A DNA stretch of 14,947 nucleotides, from the NCBI GenBank assembly GCA_026989715.1, contig JALSIU010000239.1, positions 1 to 14,947 of the forward strand, written 5' to 3'. Each line of letters begins with the position of its first letter. The stretch's first letter is position 1. The translations under genes and the position numbers were made by a program. Positions 1 through 7,297 of this stretch are shown here, piece after piece. The notes under the pieces are model-generated. The model was not told the DNA's origin. It made no database searches and worked only from the letters and a program-made list of their open reading frames with translations. The DNA is from Methylomonas sp. GTDB lineage: Bacteria; Pseudomonadota; Gammaproteobacteria; Methylococcales; Methylomonadaceae.

Positions 1-899
1 TGCGTGAGTCCTGATGCGAGTGCCAGTAAGGTTTTTCCAGTGCCCGCTGTGCCTAATAAGGTGACAAAATCAATTTCAGGATCCATAAGGACATTGAATG
101 CAAAATTTTGCTCACGGTTTTTAGCATGAATCCCCCATGCTGCGTGATGCCCGGTGCGATAATTGACCGCCAGTTCCAGTGTAGCGGTTTCATTATCTAC
201 CGAGCGCACGATGGCCTCAAAGTCGGAGTCGTTCTCGATATAGAGATATTGGTTGGGGTACCAGTCAGCAATTAGTGGCCCTGTCAGTTTATAGAAAGTG
301 CGGCCTGATTCGACCCATGATTGCATTTTTTTGCCGTGTGTTTCCCAAAAATCGTCAGGGAGGGCGCAGACACCACTATAAAGTAGGTCAATATCATCTA
401 AGGTTTGGTCGCTGTGATAATCTTCAACCTTTAATTCGAGGGCGGCGGCTTTGATACGCATATTAATATCTTTGGAAACCAAGATAATTTGTGTATCAGG
501 GAACTCTTTGATGAGTGCAAGAACAACGCCGAGTATTGAATTGTCTGCAAGGTGTCCCGGCATAGACTCAGGCAATAGAGAGTCCATATGCCGGGTTTGA
601 AAATATAAGCGTCCTTCTAGTGCATTCTCTTTTTGTCCTGAGCTTTGCAGCTGTGATAGCGGTAGGCCATTTTTGATGTCTTCTTGATTTCGGCCTTTTA
701 GTAAATCATCAATAAAGCGGCTGACTTGACGCACATTTCTGGCAACTTCTGTTCTGCCTTTTTTGCTATGGTCTAGTTCTTCTAATACGACCATCGGGAT
801 AAAAATATTATGCTCTTGAAAATGAAAGAGAGCGGTGGGATCATGCATTAATACATTAGTGTCTAGGACAAATAGCTTTTTTTCTGCACTAATATTCAT
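1..899 (-). CDS. PIN domain - PhoH family ATPase, 3' end cut by window edge
   Basis: Reading the minus strand from the ATG at 899 gives 299 codons with no stop before the window edge, so the C-terminal part is missing. Residues 8-150 form a PIN domain: a FVLDTN start (Asp13), an acidic VLEEL segment (Glu40-Glu41), LADN (Asp119) and SKD (Asp144) supply the acidic metal-binding residues expected of a PIN nuclease. A linker region follows, then the start of the PhoH P-loop, LLGTAGTGKT (about 281-290, Walker A). This order is that of the PIN-PhoH (YlaK/PhoH2) family, whose studied members are linked to RNA unwinding and cleavage; that role is family knowledge, not shown here. The start codon overlaps the bcp stop codon (ATGA, 896-899), so the two genes are probably co-transcribed and translationally coupled. 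The Walker B and later motifs lie outside the window. Confidence 0.93.
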   Translation of the reverse strand, partial: MNISAEKKLFVLDTNVLMHDPTALFHFQEHNIFIPMVVLEELDHSKKGRTEVARNVRQVSRFIDDLLKGRNQEDIKNGLPLSQLQSSGQKENALEGRLYFQTRHMDSLLPESMPGHLADNSILGVVLALIKEFPDTQIILVSKDINMRIKAAALELKVEDYHSDQTLDDIDLLYSGVCALPDDFWETHGKKMQSWVESGRTFYKLTGPLIADWYPNQYLYIENDSDFEAIVRSVDNETATLELAVNYRTGHHAAWGIHAKNREQNFAFNVLMDPEIDFVTLLGTAGTGKTLLALASGLT

Positions 900-1375
900 A
901 CGTTATTCTCTAGTTGGTTTAATGTGGCTAAGACTTCATCGAGGTGAACTTTTACTTTTACTTTACGCCATTCCTGTATGAGTATGCCGTTGGGGTCTAT
1001 CAAAAAGGTACTGCGTTCAATGCCGAGAGATTCTTTGCCGTATAGTTTTTTCATTTTGATGACATCAAATAAACGGCATAAGGTTTCTGCTTTATCTGAG
1101 AGTAAATCGAATGGAAATTCATGTTTGCTTTTGAAGCCTTCGTGAACGCGAACGCTATCACGAGAGACACCTAAAATAACGGTATTGAGCTTGTCAAATT
1201 GTGCAATATTGTCGCGAAAATTTTTACCCTCGGTTGTACAGCCTGGTGTATTATCACGTGGATAAAAATAGAGCAGAATATATTTACCCTTATAATCTGA
1301 TAATTTGATGGTTTTGTCGCCGGTGGATAGGGCTTCAAAGTCAGGTACTGGGCTACCTATACGGATAGTAGACAT
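896..1375 (-). CDS. bcp: Bcp/PrxQ-type peroxiredoxin (thiol peroxidase)
   Basis: A 159-residue thioredoxin-fold peroxiredoxin of normal Bcp length that reduces hydrogen peroxide and organic hydroperoxides in the cytoplasm. The peroxidatic motif is TPGCT, with Cys46 as the attacking thiol. YFYPRDNTPGC (36-46), GVSRDS (69-74) and GIERSTFLID (about 118-127) are typical PrxQ blocks. The resolving cysteine five residues after the peroxidatic one, as in E. coli Bcp, is absent (CTTEGK). The only other cysteine is Cys100 (ETLCRLFDV). It may therefore work as a 1-Cys enzyme or with an unusual partner. A good ribosome site, AAGGAG, lies 6-7 nt before the ATG at 1375. The stop overlaps the start of the PIN-PhoH gene, so bcp is the first gene of that unit. 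It is divergent from the SPOR gene. Confidence 0.95.
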   Translation of the reverse strand: MSTIRIGSPVPDFEALSTGDKTIKLSDYKGKYILLYFYPRDNTPGCTTEGKNFRDNIAQFDKLNTVILGVSRDSVRVHEGFKSKHEFPFDLLSDKAETLCRLFDVIKMKKLYGKESLGIERSTFLIDPNGILIQEWRKVKVKVHLDEVLATLNQLENNV

Positions 1376-1667
1376 TTTTGCTCCTTAAAAATTTTAACGC
1401 TCAAGTTTTCTCAAAGCGTAGCATAAATGTGTTAGGGATAGGAATGATAAATCACGATATGGACTAAAATAAACTCTGTTATTTGTATTTATGCAGGATT
1501 GATATAGTTTATCTTGGGATAAGAGCGCATATTTTTGTTAAATGTAGCTAATAAAAATAAGTATTGGCCGATATATTATACTGAGACACCATTTAGCATA
1601 GTCAGATTAAGGTATTGCTAGGTTGTGGAGTGATGTATATGGGTTGTAAGGCAATGAAGGTAGAAAA
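1376..1667. other. Divergent intergenic region (bcp / SPOR gene)
   Basis: This 292-bp AT-rich region lies between two divergent genes and must hold the promoters of both. On the plus strand TATACT at 1577-1582 could be a -10 element, but no good -35 sits at the right distance. A TTGTTA at 1535-1540 has only a weak partner (TAAGTA, 1558-1563). I see no strong inverted repeat and no RNA gene. A 62-codon frame from a TTG at 1615 crosses the SPOR start in another phase and is not credible. The ribosome site of the SPOR gene is GAAGG at 1656-1660. Confidence 0.35.
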
Positions 1668-3137
1668 ATGGCTGATTCTGAGCAAGACAAACAAGCAAAT
1701 AGCACTTTTGATGATGATTTGGAAAAGATGTTGCAGGATAATGCTGAGCCATCTGATCATACTACAAATTTGGATGATACGGATGCGATTGATCAGCTAT
1801 TAAGTGAGGGACAACAGGCCGATGATGTCAGTAGTGAGAGTGTCGATGATCTTGTCGATTCATTATTGGATGATGTGGTGGGAGGCCAAGAACAAGAGGT
1901 GAATGAGATTGACGAAGACTTTGATGAATTTGCAGAAGACCCATTAGAGTCGTTAACTGAAGTCAGTAGTGATGATATTGATCAGCTTTTGCAAAATACA
2001 GAAAGCTCTGCAACTGAAAATATGGATGCTTTTGCAGGTGAGGAACCCGCCGTTGATATGAGTGTAGAGCAGGCAGCAGAAAGAACGCCTGAACCTGTTG
2101 TCGTTGCACAAGATACAGATGAAAGTATGGCAGAAATTGATGAGTTTGCAGAGAGTGATGATGACTTTTTGATGGCAAATTTTGATATTACTGCGGATGA
2201 CGATGATGTACCGACTGAGCAGACTATCATGCCTGAAAGTGCTGATGAAGTCATTGATACGCCGGAAGCTCCGAGTGTTGCGCCGCCTGAGCCTGTCGTG
2301 CAAGGTGTTGATGCCGCAGATATGCAAGCCGTACAGGAAAGACTGGAGAAATTAGAAAATACTTTGGCTGACTATGCACAAGCTACTCATTCCAGTCATG
2401 AGGAAGAGTCATATGAGGCACTGGAAAAATCTCTTAATAGCCAGAAAAAAGTACTGCGCGAAACCGCGGAAACAGCAGGCAAACTGAAGTTGTTGAGTAT
2501 TGCCGGATTGGTGATTGGTATACTGGCATTCATTATGGGGGTTGTTGTTTTAGTGATGGTTATCAATGTACCTTCCGAGTTGGAAGAAGTGCAAAACACC
2601 ATCATGGATATTGAAGATGGCTTGGCTGCCCCCGACCCTAATATTAAAGCATTAAAAACATTACAAACGACGGTGCAGGCATTGCAGTCTGAAAATATTA
2701 GCTTAACAAGCACTATTACGCATCTTGAGCAGCAAATACTGAATAATAAACCTCAGGATATTGAGGCATTAAAAGCAGATATGGATGCACAACTACTAGC
2801 TATGGGCGAGAAAATAACGGCTTTAGAGCAAAAATTAGCGCAAGCGCGGGTGCTCAAAAAACGTGTTGTTAGCAGTAGGCGAGTGGTACGAAAGCCTAAG
2901 GTGCAAGAATGGGTGGTGAATTTGGTGTCTTTTAAGCAACGCTGGTATACAGACAATAAAGTGGCGGAATTTAAAAAGAAAGGCATTCCGGCTGAAGTGA
3001 TTGCCGTCGATGTCAACGGGGTAGAGTGGTATCGAATTCGCGTGCGCGGCTTTAAAGATAAAATGGCGGCAGGGTCGTATGCCGCTAAGGTCAAAAAATC
3101 CCTTAATTTAAGCTCTGTTTGGGTATCGGCAAAGTAA
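1668..3137 (+). CDS. Membrane-anchored SPOR-domain protein with acidic repeated cytoplasmic region
   Basis: A 489-residue single-pass membrane protein. Residues 1-215 are extremely rich in Asp and Glu and carry four copies of a short motif like DDIDQLL: DDLEKML (16-22), DAIDQLL (39-45), DLVDSLL (61-67) and DDIDQLL (102-108). A likely coiled coil follows (217-270). The membrane segment is about 275-299, with Lys/Arg before it and Glu after it, which places the N-terminus in the cytoplasm. A second coiled coil (303-395), a basic linker (397-411) and a C-terminal SPOR domain (412-489: WVVNLVSF, WYRIRVRGF) would be periplasmic. SPOR domains bind denuded peptidoglycan glycans, usually at the division septum, so a DamX/DedD-like role in division or envelope upkeep is plausible but inferred. 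GAAGG seven bases before the ATG supports the start. The gene is convergent with ycgN, 18 bp away. Confidence 0.9.
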   Translation: MADSEQDKQANSTFDDDLEKMLQDNAEPSDHTTNLDDTDAIDQLLSEGQQADDVSSESVDDLVDSLLDDVVGGQEQEVNEIDEDFDEFAEDPLESLTEVSSDDIDQLLQNTESSATENMDAFAGEEPAVDMSVEQAAERTPEPVVVAQDTDESMAEIDEFAESDDDFLMANFDITADDDDVPTEQTIMPESADEVIDTPEAPSVAPPEPVVQGVDAADMQAVQERLEKLENTLADYAQATHSSHEEESYEALEKSLNSQKKVLRETAETAGKLKLLSIAGLVIGILAFIMGVVVLVMVINVPSELEEVQNTIMDIEDGLAAPDPNIKALKTLQTTVQALQSENISLTSTITHLEQQILNNKPQDIEALKADMDAQLLAMGEKITALEQKLAQARVLKKRVVSSRRVVRKPKVQEWVVNLVSFKQRWYTDNKVAEFKKKGIPAEVIAVDVNGVEWYRIRVRGFKDKMAAGSYAAKVKKSLNLSSVWVSAK

Positions 3138-3155
3138 ATGGGCTGAGGGCGCGTG

Positions 3156-3587
3156 TTATTCTAGCCATTCGATGATATGTGCTTCTAGGTCATCGACTTG
3201 CGATTCTTTCATTGCAAAGCTACTAATGGCAACGCCTGCTTCTTTAACGCTTTCTGGGTTTCCGGATACTAAGGGATGCCAGCCGGGTAAATCTTTGCCG
3301 TCACTAAGTAGTCGGTAGGCACAGGTTGCGGGTAACCAAGTATAGGATGCAAAATCATCATGTTGTTTTAGATCAATGCATTCCGGCACTAGGCGCGTAC
3401 GTTCTGTATAACGTGTGCATTGGCAGGTCTCAAGGTTAATTAAATCGCAAACGACACTGGTAAAAAAAATATCGCCGGTTTCTTCATCTTCTAGTTTATT
3501 TAAGCAACATTTTGCACAGCCATCACAGAGTGACTCCCATTCTGTTGTGCTCATTTCTGATAATTTTTTAGTTTTCCAAAAGCTCAT
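3156..3587 (-). CDS. ycgN: YcgN family cysteine-cluster protein (UPF0260)
   Basis: A 143-residue protein of the YcgN/UPF0260 family, function unknown. It has nine cysteines: the cluster CxxCxxCC (Cys21, 24, 27, 28), then Cys47, Cys55, Cys57, Cys70 and Cys89. This pattern, with FWKTKKLSEM at the N-terminus and the LPGWHPLVSG block (100-109), matches the family and suggests a bound metal or iron-sulphur centre; binding itself is inferred. Length is that of the family. I see no clear Shine-Dalgarno site before the ATG at 3587, but no better start exists because the family's N-terminal motif begins at residue 2. A CATAAT (complement of 3627-3632) could be its -10 box. Its neighbour on one side is the convergent SPOR gene, on the other the divergent rhamnose operon. 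Confidence 0.92.
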   Translation of the reverse strand: MSFWKTKKLSEMSTTEWESLCDGCAKCCLNKLEDEETGDIFFTSVVCDLINLETCQCTRYTERTRLVPECIDLKQHDDFASYTWLPATCAYRLLSDGKDLPGWHPLVSGNPESVKEAGVAISSFAMKESQVDDLEAHIIEWLE

Positions 3588-3630
3588 TTTATGTGTTTTT
3601 TGTTGTCAGGATGAGGTGAGAGTTGCATTA

Positions 3631-3652
3631 TGCTAGCGGTTTACGCTATGCA
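3631..3652. repeat. Inverted repeat between ycgN and rfbA
   Basis: TAGCG-GTTTA-CGCTA (3634-3648) is a perfect 5-bp inverted repeat that extends by three more pairs (TGC 3631-3633 with GCA 3650-3652) past a one-base bulge. TAGCGGTTT recurs in the same orientation at 3697-3705, 63 bp downstream. The repeat overlaps the likely ycgN promoter area and may be a regulator site, but no known operator matches it. Confidence 0.35.
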
Positions 3653-3738
3653 ATACAATGGTGCTATTTTCGTAATAGCTACTTGGGTAATCAGCTTAGC
3701 GGTTTGTGGTCGGTCGTGCAATATGTAAGTTATGCCAC

Positions 3739-3744
3739 TATAAT
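3739..3744 (+). promoter_or_regulatory. Likely -10 element of the rfbACDB operon
   Basis: A perfect TATAAT lies about 40 bases before the rfbA start in the gap between divergent ycgN and rfbA. The matching -35 position (around 3715-3722) is poor, so an activator or another promoter may be involved. No ops/JUMPstart sequence is visible here. Confidence 0.4.
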
Positions 3745-3782
3745 AAAGGACATATTAAAATTGATTATGGTGTAAAAACTTA

Positions 3783-4664
3783 ATGCGTAAAGGAATTATT
3801 TTAGCAGGCGGGACGGGAACGCGACTCTACCCTTTGACTAAGGTGGTGAGTAAGCAATTAATGCCGGTTTATGATAAGCCGATGATTTATTATCCACTGG
3901 CTACATTGATGCAAGCAGGACTACAAGATATTTTAGTGATTTCGACACCGACAGAAATACACCAATTTAAAGAATTATTAGGTGATGGTCGCAATTTTGG
4001 TGTTCGTCTTGCCTATGCGGTACAAGCTAGCCCAGATGGTTTGGCTCAGGCTTTTATGATTGCTGAAGATTTTTTGGCAGGTGCAGGGGCTGCGTTGATT
4101 TTGGGTGATAATTTATTTTATGGCCATGACTTGGTTAAAAGTTTACAAGCTGCGCATGCAAGTACAACCGGCGCAACTGTTTTTGGCTATCATGTCAGCC
4201 ACCCTGAAGCTTATGGGGTGGTTGATTTTGATGAGCAATGGAAAGTGACTTCCATAGAAGAAAAACCTAGCCGGCCAAAGTCTAATTATGCCGTACCCGG
4301 TTTGTATTTTTTTGATGAGCGCGTTGTTGCCTTTGCTAAAAAAGTACAGCCCTCTGCACGTGGCGAGTTAGAGATTACCGATGTGATTTCCCAATACCTT
4401 GAGTTAGGGGAGTTGAAAGTAAATGTAATGGGGCGCGGAACAGCGTGGTTAGATACCGGCACGCATGATGATTTATTGGCAGCGGCTCAATTTATTGCCA
4501 CGATTGATAAGCGGCAGGGGCTGAAAGTGAATGCACCTGAAGAGGTTGCATATCGAAATGGCTGGATTACAGGCGAAGATCTGCGAGCGATAGCGGAGCC
4601 TCTACGTAAAAGTGGTTATGGCGAGTATTTGTTAAAATTATTAGATGAGAAAGTGTTTTCATGA
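3783..4664 (+). CDS. rfbA: Glucose-1-phosphate thymidylyltransferase (RmlA)
   Basis: First enzyme of dTDP-L-rhamnose synthesis: it joins glucose-1-phosphate to dTTP, giving dTDP-glucose and pyrophosphate in the cytoplasm. The 293-residue product has the usual length. It shows the nucleotidyltransferase signature GGTGTRLYPLT (9-19), the KQLMPVYDKPMIYYPL block (24-39), LILGDN with a likely metal-binding Asp109, GVVDFD and EEKP (159-162), and the AWLDTGT motif with the second metal Asp at 224. RmlA enzymes are commonly inhibited by dTDP-rhamnose. The ribosome site is weak (ATGGTG), but the signature begins at residue 4 and stops lie just upstream, so the start is sound. The stop overlaps the rfbC start by 4 bp (ATGA), which implies coupled translation. 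Confidence 0.97.
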   Translation: MRKGIILAGGTGTRLYPLTKVVSKQLMPVYDKPMIYYPLATLMQAGLQDILVISTPTEIHQFKELLGDGRNFGVRLAYAVQASPDGLAQAFMIAEDFLAGAGAALILGDNLFYGHDLVKSLQAAHASTTGATVFGYHVSHPEAYGVVDFDEQWKVTSIEEKPSRPKSNYAVPGLYFFDERVVAFAKKVQPSARGELEITDVISQYLELGELKVNVMGRGTAWLDTGTHDDLLAAAQFIATIDKRQGLKVNAPEEVAYRNGWITGEDLRAIAEPLRKSGYGEYLLKLLDEKVFS

Positions 4665-5209
4665 GTTATATCGAAACGGCAATTCCGGATGTCAAACTAT
4701 TTGAGCCTAAAGTGTTTGGTGATGAGCGTGGTTTTTTTATGGAGACATTCCGTCAAGATGTTTTCAATGCACAGTGTGTGCAGCAAGTTTTTGTGCAAGA
4801 TAATCATAGCAAGTCTGCACACGGTATTTTGCGAGGCTTGCACTACCAGTTACAGCACACGCAAGGCAAATTAGTGCGTGTAACGGCGGGGGAAGTCTAT
4901 GATGTCGCTGTTGATATGCGGAAATCATCTGCTACGTTTGGGCAACATGTTGGCGTGGTTTTATCGGCAGAAAATAAACGACAATTATGGGTACCGGAAG
5001 GCTTTGCACATGGTTTTTATGTGATGAGTGCCTCTGCTGAGTTTGTGTATAAATGTACGGATTATTATGCACCGGAACATGAGGTTTCCTTATTATGGAA
5101 TGATCCGAGTTTAAAGATAGATTGGCCGTTAGTAAAGGGTGAGTTACCTTTATTATCAGAAAAAGATAAGCAAGGCTTTGTTTTTGCACAAGCGCCGTAT
5201 TTTGCGTGA
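4661..5209 (+). CDS. rfbC: dTDP-4-dehydrorhamnose 3,5-epimerase (RmlC)
   Basis: Third step of the rhamnose pathway: it inverts C3 and C5 of dTDP-4-keto-6-deoxy-glucose. The 182-residue cupin protein has the family length. Visible motifs are FGDERGFFMETF (19-30), QDNHS (46-50), the GILRGLHYQ block with the likely catalytic base His61, GEVYDVAVD (77-85), and WVPEGFAHGF (110-119). Tyr130 is the likely general acid, by position in the family. The start overlaps the rfbA stop by 4 bp, and a purine-rich GAGAAAG inside the end of rfbA can serve as ribosome site. A 33-bp gap separates it from rfbD. Confidence 0.97.
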   Translation: MSYIETAIPDVKLFEPKVFGDERGFFMETFRQDVFNAQCVQQVFVQDNHSKSAHGILRGLHYQLQHTQGKLVRVTAGEVYDVAVDMRKSSATFGQHVGVVLSAENKRQLWVPEGFAHGFYVMSASAEFVYKCTDYYAPEHEVSLLWNDPSLKIDWPLVKGELPLLSEKDKQGFVFAQAPYFA

Positions 5210-5242
5210 TGTTGTAATATTTTTAGAGTAGGTGGGTAGCAA

Positions 5243-6112
5243 ATGAAGGTTGTGGTAATAGGGCAAAGTGGACAGCTGGCTTGGGAGCTTGCTAGGTTGT
5301 CTGATGCAAATATTGAAGTAGTATGCTTTGGGCGTGAACAAATAGATATAACAGACAAGCAGTCTATTCAGGCTAAGTTATTGCAAAGTGGTGCGGATGC
5401 CGTTATTAATGCATCTGCTTATACGGTTGTCGATTTGGCGGAAACCGAACGGGATGAGGCTTATTTGCTGAATGCGACCGCTGTTGGTCATTTGGCAGAA
5501 AGCTGCGCACAGTTATCGTTGCATTTTGTGCATGTTTCAACGGATTTTGTTTTCGGTGGCACAAAAGGTATTCCCTATTTGCCCGATGACCCTTATGAGC
5601 CTTTAGGTGTTTATGGTGCCTCGAAAGCTGCCGGCGAGCAGTTAATTAGACAAACTATTCCTGCGCACAGCTGCATCATTCGCACATCTTGGGTGTATTC
5701 TACGCATGGTCATAATTTTGTAAAAACCATGTTGCGCTTAATGCGTGAGAAACCTGAATTAGGCATTATCAGTGACCAAATTGGTGCACCGACCTATGCA
5801 AAAGGTTTGGCTAAAGTGTGTTTATTAGCCGCGGTGAAGCAAGTGAGCGGCACGCATCACTGGAGTGATGCAGGCGTGGCAAGTTGGTATGATTTTGCGG
5901 TTGCCATTGAGGAAATTGCTGTGGCTAAAAATATATTGGCAAAAGCCATTCCCATCAAGCCCATTATGACGCAGGATTACCCAACACCTGCCAAACGACC
6001 ACATTACAGTGTATTGGATAAATCGAGTTTAATGGCCGCTTTGCCTGAACTGTCGCCCATTCATTGGCGCGTGCAGTTGGCAACCATGCTGGATGCATTA
6101 CACACATCGTAA
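5243..6112 (+). CDS. rfbD: dTDP-4-dehydrorhamnose reductase (RmlD)
   Basis: Last step: NAD(P)H-dependent reduction of the 4-keto group to give dTDP-L-rhamnose. The 289-residue short-chain dehydrogenase-type fold shows the glycine-rich nucleotide loop GQSGQLAWEL (7-16), NASAYTVVDLAE (56-67), the catalytic STD triplet (99-101), DFVFGG (101-106), and YxxxK as Tyr124 and Lys128 in YGASKAAGE. RTSWVYS (about 147-153) is also typical. AGGTGG at 5230-5235 supports the ATG at 5243. It follows rfbC on the same strand and is followed by rfbB after 44 bp, a gap holding a promoter-like sequence. Confidence 0.96.
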   Translation: MKVVVIGQSGQLAWELARLSDANIEVVCFGREQIDITDKQSIQAKLLQSGADAVINASAYTVVDLAETERDEAYLLNATAVGHLAESCAQLSLHFVHVSTDFVFGGTKGIPYLPDDPYEPLGVYGASKAAGEQLIRQTIPAHSCIIRTSWVYSTHGHNFVKTMLRLMREKPELGIISDQIGAPTYAKGLAKVCLLAAVKQVSGTHHWSDAGVASWYDFAVAIEEIAVAKNILAKAIPIKPIMTQDYPTPAKRPHYSVLDKSSLMAALPELSPIHWRVQLATMLDALHTS

Positions 6113-6140
6113 TTGACTCTCTTTAATTGCCTTACATAAT
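6113..6140 (+). promoter_or_regulatory. Possible internal promoter before rfbB
   Basis: TTGACT (6113-6118) and CATAAT (6135-6140) each match the sigma-70 consensus at five of six positions, with a 16-bp spacer. The -35 begins directly after the rfbD stop. A transcript from here would start about ten bases before the rfbB ATG at 6157, leaving almost no leader. No Shine-Dalgarno site is visible before rfbB, which would fit a near-leaderless message. Confidence 0.45.
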
Positions 6141-6156
6141 CATATAAAAAACCAAA

Positions 6157-7269
6157 ATGAGAAATTTATTAGTAACAGGTGGCGCGGGCTTTATTGGTGC
6201 AAATTTTGTGCATTATTGGATGGAAAATTATCCGGATGATAGGCTGGTGGTCTTGGATGCTTTGACTTATGCGGGCAACCTTGCCAATTTGGCGGCCGTA
6301 CAAGCCAATCCACATTTTACGTTTGTACAAGGCAATATTTGCGACCAAGCATTGGTTGAGTCGTTATTGTTACAACATGAAATTACAACCTTGGTGCATT
6401 TTGCGGCTGAATCGCATGTGGATCGCTCCATTACAGGGCCTGATGAGTTTATTGAAACCAATATTTTAGGGACTTATGCTTTATTAAAGGCTACCAAAAA
6501 AATTTGGATTGATACGCCTGTTAGTCAAGGTCAACCGGCACTAGAACATCGTTTTCACCATGTTTCAACGGATGAAGTGTATGGCACGTTATCTGCCACA
6601 GACCCTGCATTTACCGAAGCGACGGCTTATGCTCCGAACTCACCTTATTCAGCTAGTAAAGCGGCATCAGATCATTTAGTGAGAGCCTACCATCATACTT
6701 ATGGCTTGGCTGTGACCACCAGTAATTGCTCTAATAACTATGGTCCTTATCATTTTCCGGAAAAGCTGATTCCTTTGGTTATTATTAATATTTTGCATAA
6801 TAAACCATTGCCTATTTATGGCGATGGCATGCAAATTCGTGATTGGTTATATGTACAAGACCATGCCTATGGTATTGATTTGGTGTTAAATAAAGGCAAG
6901 GTGGGTGAAACTTATAATATAGGCGGTAATAACGAGTGGGCGAATATTAATATTGTGCAAGAAATTTGCCATTTGTTGGAAAAGGCTTTTGCTGAGGATA
7001 AAACCTTGGCCCATAAATTCCCGCAAGCACTCGCTGCCATCCATCAAAAGACTGAGACATTGATTACTTATGTTAAAGATCGCCCGGGTCATGACAGGCG
7101 TTATGCCATTGATGCCACTAAGACAAATAATGAATTGGGGTATATCCCCAGAGAGTCATTTGCAACGGGTATCGCTAAAACGGTGCAATGGTATTTAGCT
7201 AATGAAGCTTGGTGGCAGGCAGTGATGGATGGTTCTTATCAAGACTGGCTTACACAGCAATATGTGTGA
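6157..7269 (+). CDS. rfbB: dTDP-glucose 4,6-dehydratase (RmlB)
   Basis: Second step of the pathway: NAD+-dependent oxidation, dehydration and re-reduction that converts dTDP-glucose to dTDP-4-keto-6-deoxyglucose. The 370-residue extended SDR enzyme has the TGGAGFIG nucleotide loop (7-14), LDALTYAGN (33-41), HFAAESHVDRSI (81-92), the catalytic TDE triplet (Thr138, Asp139, Glu140), and Tyr164/Lys168 in YSASK. SNNYGPYHFPEKLIPL and GDGMQIRDWLYV are strongly conserved family blocks. The start is set by the Rossmann loop even though no ribosome site is seen. It is last in an A-C-D-B order, unlike the B-first order of the classical enterobacterial cluster. The C-terminus faces the M14 hydrolase gene, 28 bp away, with no visible terminator. 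Confidence 0.97.
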   Translation: MRNLLVTGGAGFIGANFVHYWMENYPDDRLVVLDALTYAGNLANLAAVQANPHFTFVQGNICDQALVESLLLQHEITTLVHFAAESHVDRSITGPDEFIETNILGTYALLKATKKIWIDTPVSQGQPALEHRFHHVSTDEVYGTLSATDPAFTEATAYAPNSPYSASKAASDHLVRAYHHTYGLAVTTSNCSNNYGPYHFPEKLIPLVIINILHNKPLPIYGDGMQIRDWLYVQDHAYGIDLVLNKGKVGETYNIGGNNEWANINIVQEICHLLEKAFAEDKTLAHKFPQALAAIHQKTETLITYVKDRPGHDRRYAIDATKTNNELGYIPRESFATGIAKTVQWYLANEAWWQAVMDGSYQDWLTQQYV

Positions 7270-7297
7270 AAACTTAACGCCAAATTTTTTGTAGGTA

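Noticed and set aside
1615..1803. 62-codon plus-strand frame from a TTG start
   Set aside because: It overlaps the SPOR gene start in another phase, has no ribosome site, and its composition is that of a shifted coding frame.
1668..2312. Low-complexity acidic region as a sign of frameshift or foreign DNA
   Set aside because: The frame is open and continuous into a normal membrane segment and SPOR domain, and acidic linkers are common in this type of protein.
1953..2327. Minus-strand frames inside the SPOR gene
   Set aside because: The Asp/Glu codon bias (GAT, GAA) of the sense gene leaves the antisense frames free of stops; no ribosome site or recognisable protein.
3588..3782. ops/JUMPstart element before the rhamnose operon
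   Set aside because: TAGCGGTTT is only loosely like the ops core GGCGGTAG; no real match was found.
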